Shown piece after piece: positions 5,066 through 7,831 of a stretch of DNA of 7,831 nt (its first letter is position 1; each line of letters opens with the position of its first letter). Origin of the DNA: Methylomicrobium sp. (GTDB lineage: Bacteria; Pseudomonadota; Gammaproteobacteria; Methylococcales; Methylomonadaceae); assembly GCA_007135635.1 (NCBI GenBank), contig SLIO01000034.1:1-7831 (forward strand), given 5' to 3'. The notes beneath the pieces are model-generated. The model searched no databases. It was not told where the DNA came from and was given only the letters and a program-made list of their open reading frames with translations. Both the position numbers and the translations under genes were made by a program.

Positions 5066-6451
5066 TTATGCGACCTGGCGGCGTTCGGATTCGGGCTTTT
5101 GCGCATAGATCGAATAATACGGCTCGATTTCCTCATGCGCGAAATTGATGACCAGATTGGCCAGATCGAACAAAGTTTGTCGTGTACCGCGATAGCCGAC
5201 CCAGGTTTTCTGATAGCCGCCGATAATGTCGTACAACGGGAAACCTGCTCGCAAAATCGGAATGCCGAGCCGTTCGGCCGCCGCGACCGCATGCGAATTA
5301 CCGATCAACAGTTGGGCATGACGTTCCTTTGCGATCGCTTCAAGATCTTCGAGATCGCCGATCTTGATGTCCGCTGTTTTCGACTGACTCAGCTCAGGAG
5401 CATTGGCCGCGCTGACCGCCGCAACGACCTCGCCGCCCATTCCCGAAACCAGCTCGATGAACGCATCGAGCTGGTCCGGATCGGCGGCGATTGCAACGCG
5501 CAACTGTCCGAGCATGAAATGCGTGTCGAGCATGGAATCCTGCAGCTGCGCGCGCTGCCGCTCGATGCGTTCGGGTACGTCAATCTCAGCAATCTCACTC
5601 ATCGTCGCCATGAATGCGTCGTTCGCCTGAAGGCCATATAAGTGCTTGAAATAATGACTGACAACACCGGTTTTTTGCTGCAACAATTCGCCGGCTTTTT
5701 TAAGCGAGGCACCGATCACGAGCGTCGCCTTCGCTTCGCCTAAGGTCGCCATTTCCGACATTGGCGTACCACCGATCGTCACTGGCGAAAAATCTTGATC
5801 GGTCAAGATGCCGTCCAGTGAATCGGAAATATCCGGCACGAATACCGGCCGCAATTGAAGCTGTTCGATCAAATCGCGTAAGGCTTCGAGATCGCCCGGC
5901 GTCAGCATGGGACCTGCCAACACGTTGACTTGCCGTTTGCGGTTACCGGGTTTGGTTCCGGCCTGTCCGGCATCAGGCACCAGCACACGGATGATTTCGG
6001 TCAAGGTCGCGGCATAGCCTGATTCGACGCAGCCGGTAAAATCGGGCGTGTTGACCGCGACGACCGCAACATGATCGAATTCGGGATATTTGGCGCGGAA
6101 TTCGCGCACATTCCGCTGCACGTCTGCGCCCTGCGTCTCGGCGAGACCGGTCGTTAGCACGGTAATCAATGCGGGATTGGATTTTTCGGCGATCGCCTTC
6201 AAACCTTCGACAACGTTCTCATCGGCGCCCATCACCGAACTCCCCTGATCCATCGCGGTTGTCTGCAAGGGGATCGGTTCGCGGAAATGGCGCACGAAAA
6301 ACACCTTCGCGAAGGCGGTGCAGCCCTGCGAGCCGTGCAGCATCGGAATCGCACGGTCGAAACCGAGCGTCGCTAATGAACCGCCGATCGGCTGACTAGC
6401 CTTCAGAGGATTGACCGACAGAGCCTTGTTGCGTTTCAGTATCTCGGCCAT
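5066..6451 (-). CDS. nifN: NifN, FeMo-co scaffold subunit
   Basis: NifN pairs with NifE in the cytoplasmic NifEN heterotetramer on which the L-cluster is converted to FeMo-co with Mo and homocitrate. The product has 461 residues, normal for the family. The opening MAEILKRNKALSVNPLKASQ is typical, and the GSQGCTAFAK motif places a cysteine at residue 44, the known NifN ligand of the NifEN 4Fe-4S cluster. Further on are QTTAMDQGSSVMGADENVVEG, the NTPDFTGCVESGY region, and YQKTWVGYRGTRQTLFDLAN near the C-terminus. An ATG 6 bases earlier (6457) touches the nifE stop. The one at 6451 is preferred because GAGG lies 9 bases before it (only 3 before the other) and it puts the cysteine at 44. The gene follows nifE with almost no gap and precedes nifX by 3 bases. 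Confidence 0.95.
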   Translation of the reverse strand: MAEILKRNKALSVNPLKASQPIGGSLATLGFDRAIPMLHGSQGCTAFAKVFFVRHFREPIPLQTTAMDQGSSVMGADENVVEGLKAIAEKSNPALITVLTTGLAETQGADVQRNVREFRAKYPEFDHVAVVAVNTPDFTGCVESGYAATLTEIIRVLVPDAGQAGTKPGNRKRQVNVLAGPMLTPGDLEALRDLIEQLQLRPVFVPDISDSLDGILTDQDFSPVTIGGTPMSEMATLGEAKATLVIGASLKKAGELLQQKTGVVSHYFKHLYGLQANDAFMATMSEIAEIDVPERIERQRAQLQDSMLDTHFMLGQLRVAIAADPDQLDAFIELVSGMGGEVVAAVSAANAPELSQSKTADIKIGDLEDLEAIAKERHAQLLIGNSHAVAAAERLGIPILRAGFPLYDIIGGYQKTWVGYRGTRQTLFDLANLVINFAHEEIEPYYSIYAQKPESERRQVA

Positions 6452-6457
6452 CACCAT

Positions 6458-7831
6458 TTACCTCGTCGTAGGGTACGCATTGCGTACCTTTTCAATTTTA
6501 AGAGCAGGCAAGGTGTGCGATGCGTTCGCTACTCTCCAAGGCGCTTCGGCTCTAACGGCCGGCCAAACCGGACTTTCGATTGTCAACGCCAATTGCCGCA
6601 CCAGTTCAAGCATGCCCTGATAACCCTCGTAGCCGAATTCGCGCTCCTGGTTGATGTCCAGAAACGGCACGCGCGCCTTCAGCGCCGTGTACATGTTCCT
6701 GCCACCAGCAATCAGGATGTCAGCCTGGTAATCACGAACGATTTTCAACAAGGCTTTCGGGCTGCCGTCGTCGATCATCACTGTGTTCTCGCCCATCAAT
6801 TCGCGGATGCGCGCCTTGTCTTCCTCAGTCGATTTTTTCGTACCGGTTGCAACGACGATCATGCCCAAATCCTGCAATGCCGAAATTACCGACCAGCTCT
6901 TGACGCCGCCGGTAAACAGCAACACGCGCTTGCCGGCCAGTCTTTCGCGCCACGGTTCCAACGCATTGCGGATACGGGCTTCCTCGCGGGCGATTAACGC
7001 TTCGGTGCGTGTGGTCAAATCGGGATCGCCGATCACAAGCGCAAAATCGCGCAAAGCTTGACTAGTATCGATGATGCCGTAAAAGCTGCCTTCGAACCAC
7101 GGCGTGCCGTATTTTTGCTGCAGCTTGCGCGCGACATTGACCATCGCCTTCGAACACACCATCATGTTCACTTCGGCCCGGTGCATGGTCTGCACTTCGC
7201 GGAAACGCGCATCGCCGGACAGCGTACACAACACGCGCAGGCCCAGTTCGTCGAGCAGTGGCAAGACATGCCAAAACTCGCCGGCGATATTGTATTCGCC
7301 TACCAGATTAACGTCATGAACCTTGATGCCGAGTCTATTGCAACCTTCCGGTAACGGGTCCGGATCGCGCGTGCCGATTACATGATTGACCATCGCATCG
7401 CCCGCGATGCGGTTGCCGAGATTCTTCGTGCCGTAGAAACCGGCACAATCGATCGGAACGACAGGCACGCCCCAGCGCTGCTCGGCCTGCTTACAAATTG
7501 CGCCGATATCGTCGCCGATCAGGGCCGGTACGCAGGTGTTGTAAATGAACACCGCAGGCGGGGAATAGCTGTCGATCGCCTGCTTAATCGAATGAAACAA
7601 ACGCTTTTCCGAACGCCCCATGATCACGTCCTGTTCGGTCAAATCGGTCGTCATGCCGTAGCGGTACAAATCTGAACCCGACGAACGCGTACCCCGGTTG
7701 TCCCACGAACTACCGGCACAGGCGATAGGTCCGTGCACGATATGAGCGACATCGGCGATCGGCAACAAAGCAATCTGTGCACCGTCAAACGCGCAACCTC
7801 CCGCCGCCGAACCGGGTTTCGGTTTCGCGCA
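6458..7831 (-). CDS. nifE: NifE, FeMo-co scaffold subunit, N-terminus cut off by window edge
   Basis: NifE is the alpha-like subunit of NifEN. The fragment has 457 residues; by comparison with A. vinelandii about 24 N-terminal residues lie outside. Cysteines at fragment positions 13 (GGCAFDGA), 38 ([10 protein letters not shown]) and 100 ([12 protein letters not shown]) are spaced exactly like Cys37, Cys62 and Cys124, the NifE ligands of the permanent 4Fe-4S cluster. Cys226 (MMVCSKAM) equals Cys250 and Asn394 (FLDINQER) equals Asn418, the residues near the L-cluster site. Other family segments include [14 protein letters not shown] and [20 protein letters not shown]. The last nine residues (VRNAYPTTR) are encoded largely by a palindromic repeat that also occurs near 4502, so the tail is probably not ancestral. 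The TAA abuts the alternative nifN start. Confidence 0.96.
   Translation of the reverse strand, partial: CAKPKPGSAAGGCAFDGAQIALLPIADVAHIVHGPIACAGSSWDNRGTRSSGSDLYRYGMTTDLTEQDVIMGRSEKRLFHSIKQAIDSYSPPAVFIYNTCVPALIGDDIGAICKQAEQRWGVPVVPIDCAGFYGTKNLGNRIAGDAMVNHVIGTRDPDPLPEGCNRLGIKVHDVNLVGEYNIAGEFWHVLPLLDELGLRVLCTLSGDARFREVQTMHRAEVNMMVCSKAMVNVARKLQQKYGTPWFEGSFYGIIDTSQALRDFALVIGDPDLTTRTEALIAREEARIRNALEPWRERLAGKRVLLFTGGVKSWSVISALQDLGMIVVATGTKKSTEEDKARIRELMGENTVMIDDGSPKALLKIVRDYQADILIAGGRNMYTALKARVPFLDINQEREFGYEGYQGMLELVRQLALTIESPVWPAVRAEAPWRVANASHTLPALKIEKVRNAYPTTR
6461..6464 (-). promoter_or_regulatory. Ribosome binding site deciding the nifN start
   Basis: GAGG on the minus strand just before the nifE stop. 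It is 9 bases from the ATG at 6451 and only 3 from the ATG at 6457, which favours the inner start. It overlaps the last nifE codons, next to the repeat-derived tail. Confidence 0.6.
6467..6492 (+). repeat. 26-base palindromic repeat, copy 2, inside the 3' end of nifE
   Basis: It contains the perfect 17-base palindrome GGTACGCATTGCGTACC (6472-6488, 8-base arms around one base) and matches 4502-4527 in 23 of 26 bases. Here it is read in frame as the last codons of nifE, so it works as coding sequence. Its position immediately before the nifN start also places a potential hairpin in the nifE-nifN mRNA. Confidence 0.7.

Noticed and set aside
5099..5641. A plus-strand open frame of 180 codons
   Set aside because: It is antisense to nifN, which is intact along this stretch; the other strand reads as a typical NifN C-terminal half.

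Overview
This window is a stretch of a molybdenum-nitrogenase (nif) gene cluster, with every recognisable gene on the minus strand and transcription running from right to left. In that direction the order is nifE (5' end outside the window), nifN, nifX, a NifX-associated gene (DUF269 family), a small helical-protein gene (DUF683/CCE_0567 family), fdxB (nif-specific ferredoxin III), nifW, nifZ, nifM and a clpX paralogue (3' end outside the window). The content and order resemble the major nif region of Azotobacter vinelandii, where nifW-nifZ-nifM is followed by clpX2. The protein sequences, the mid-range GC content and the repeat-rich intergenic DNA fit a gammaproteobacterial diazotroph. A type I methanotroph (Methylococcales) is my best guess, but the species is inference only.

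Layout. Positions 7831-3448 form a compact block, probably one operon: NifE and NifN make the scaffold on which FeMo-co is matured, NifX carries cofactor precursors, two small accessory proteins follow, and FdxB is an electron carrier. After a gap of about 350 bases (3094-3447), nifW, nifZ and nifM are packed with a 4-base overlap and then a 1-base gap. They encode maturation and stability factors for the MoFe protein (NifW, NifZ) and the Fe protein (NifM). A second gap of about 310 bases (1139-1446) holds heptamer repeats and four hairpins. Then comes clpX, the unfoldase subunit of a ClpXP-type protease; in Azotobacter the nif-linked ClpX2 is reported to control NifB and NifEN levels. The window therefore pairs cofactor-assembly proteins with a probable dedicated turnover factor.

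The enzymes look intact. Counted against A. vinelandii as I recall it, NifE keeps the Cys37, Cys62, Cys124, Cys250 and Asn418 equivalents and NifN keeps Cys44. ClpX keeps its zinc finger, Walker motifs, GYVG pore loop and the IGF loop for ClpP docking, but its RKH pore loop reads RKD.

The less ordinary parts are non-coding or at gene ends. A 26-base palindromic repeat occurs twice (23 of 26 bases identical) and in one copy supplies the last residues of NifE. A terminator-like hairpin with a 7-base U tract lies inside the nif block after nifX. Heptamer arrays surround the hairpins between nifM and clpX, and one array contains the nifM stop codon. I found no convincing sigma-54 promoter or NifA site in the gaps I scanned, and no clearly new system; the ClpX variant and the repeats are the best leads.
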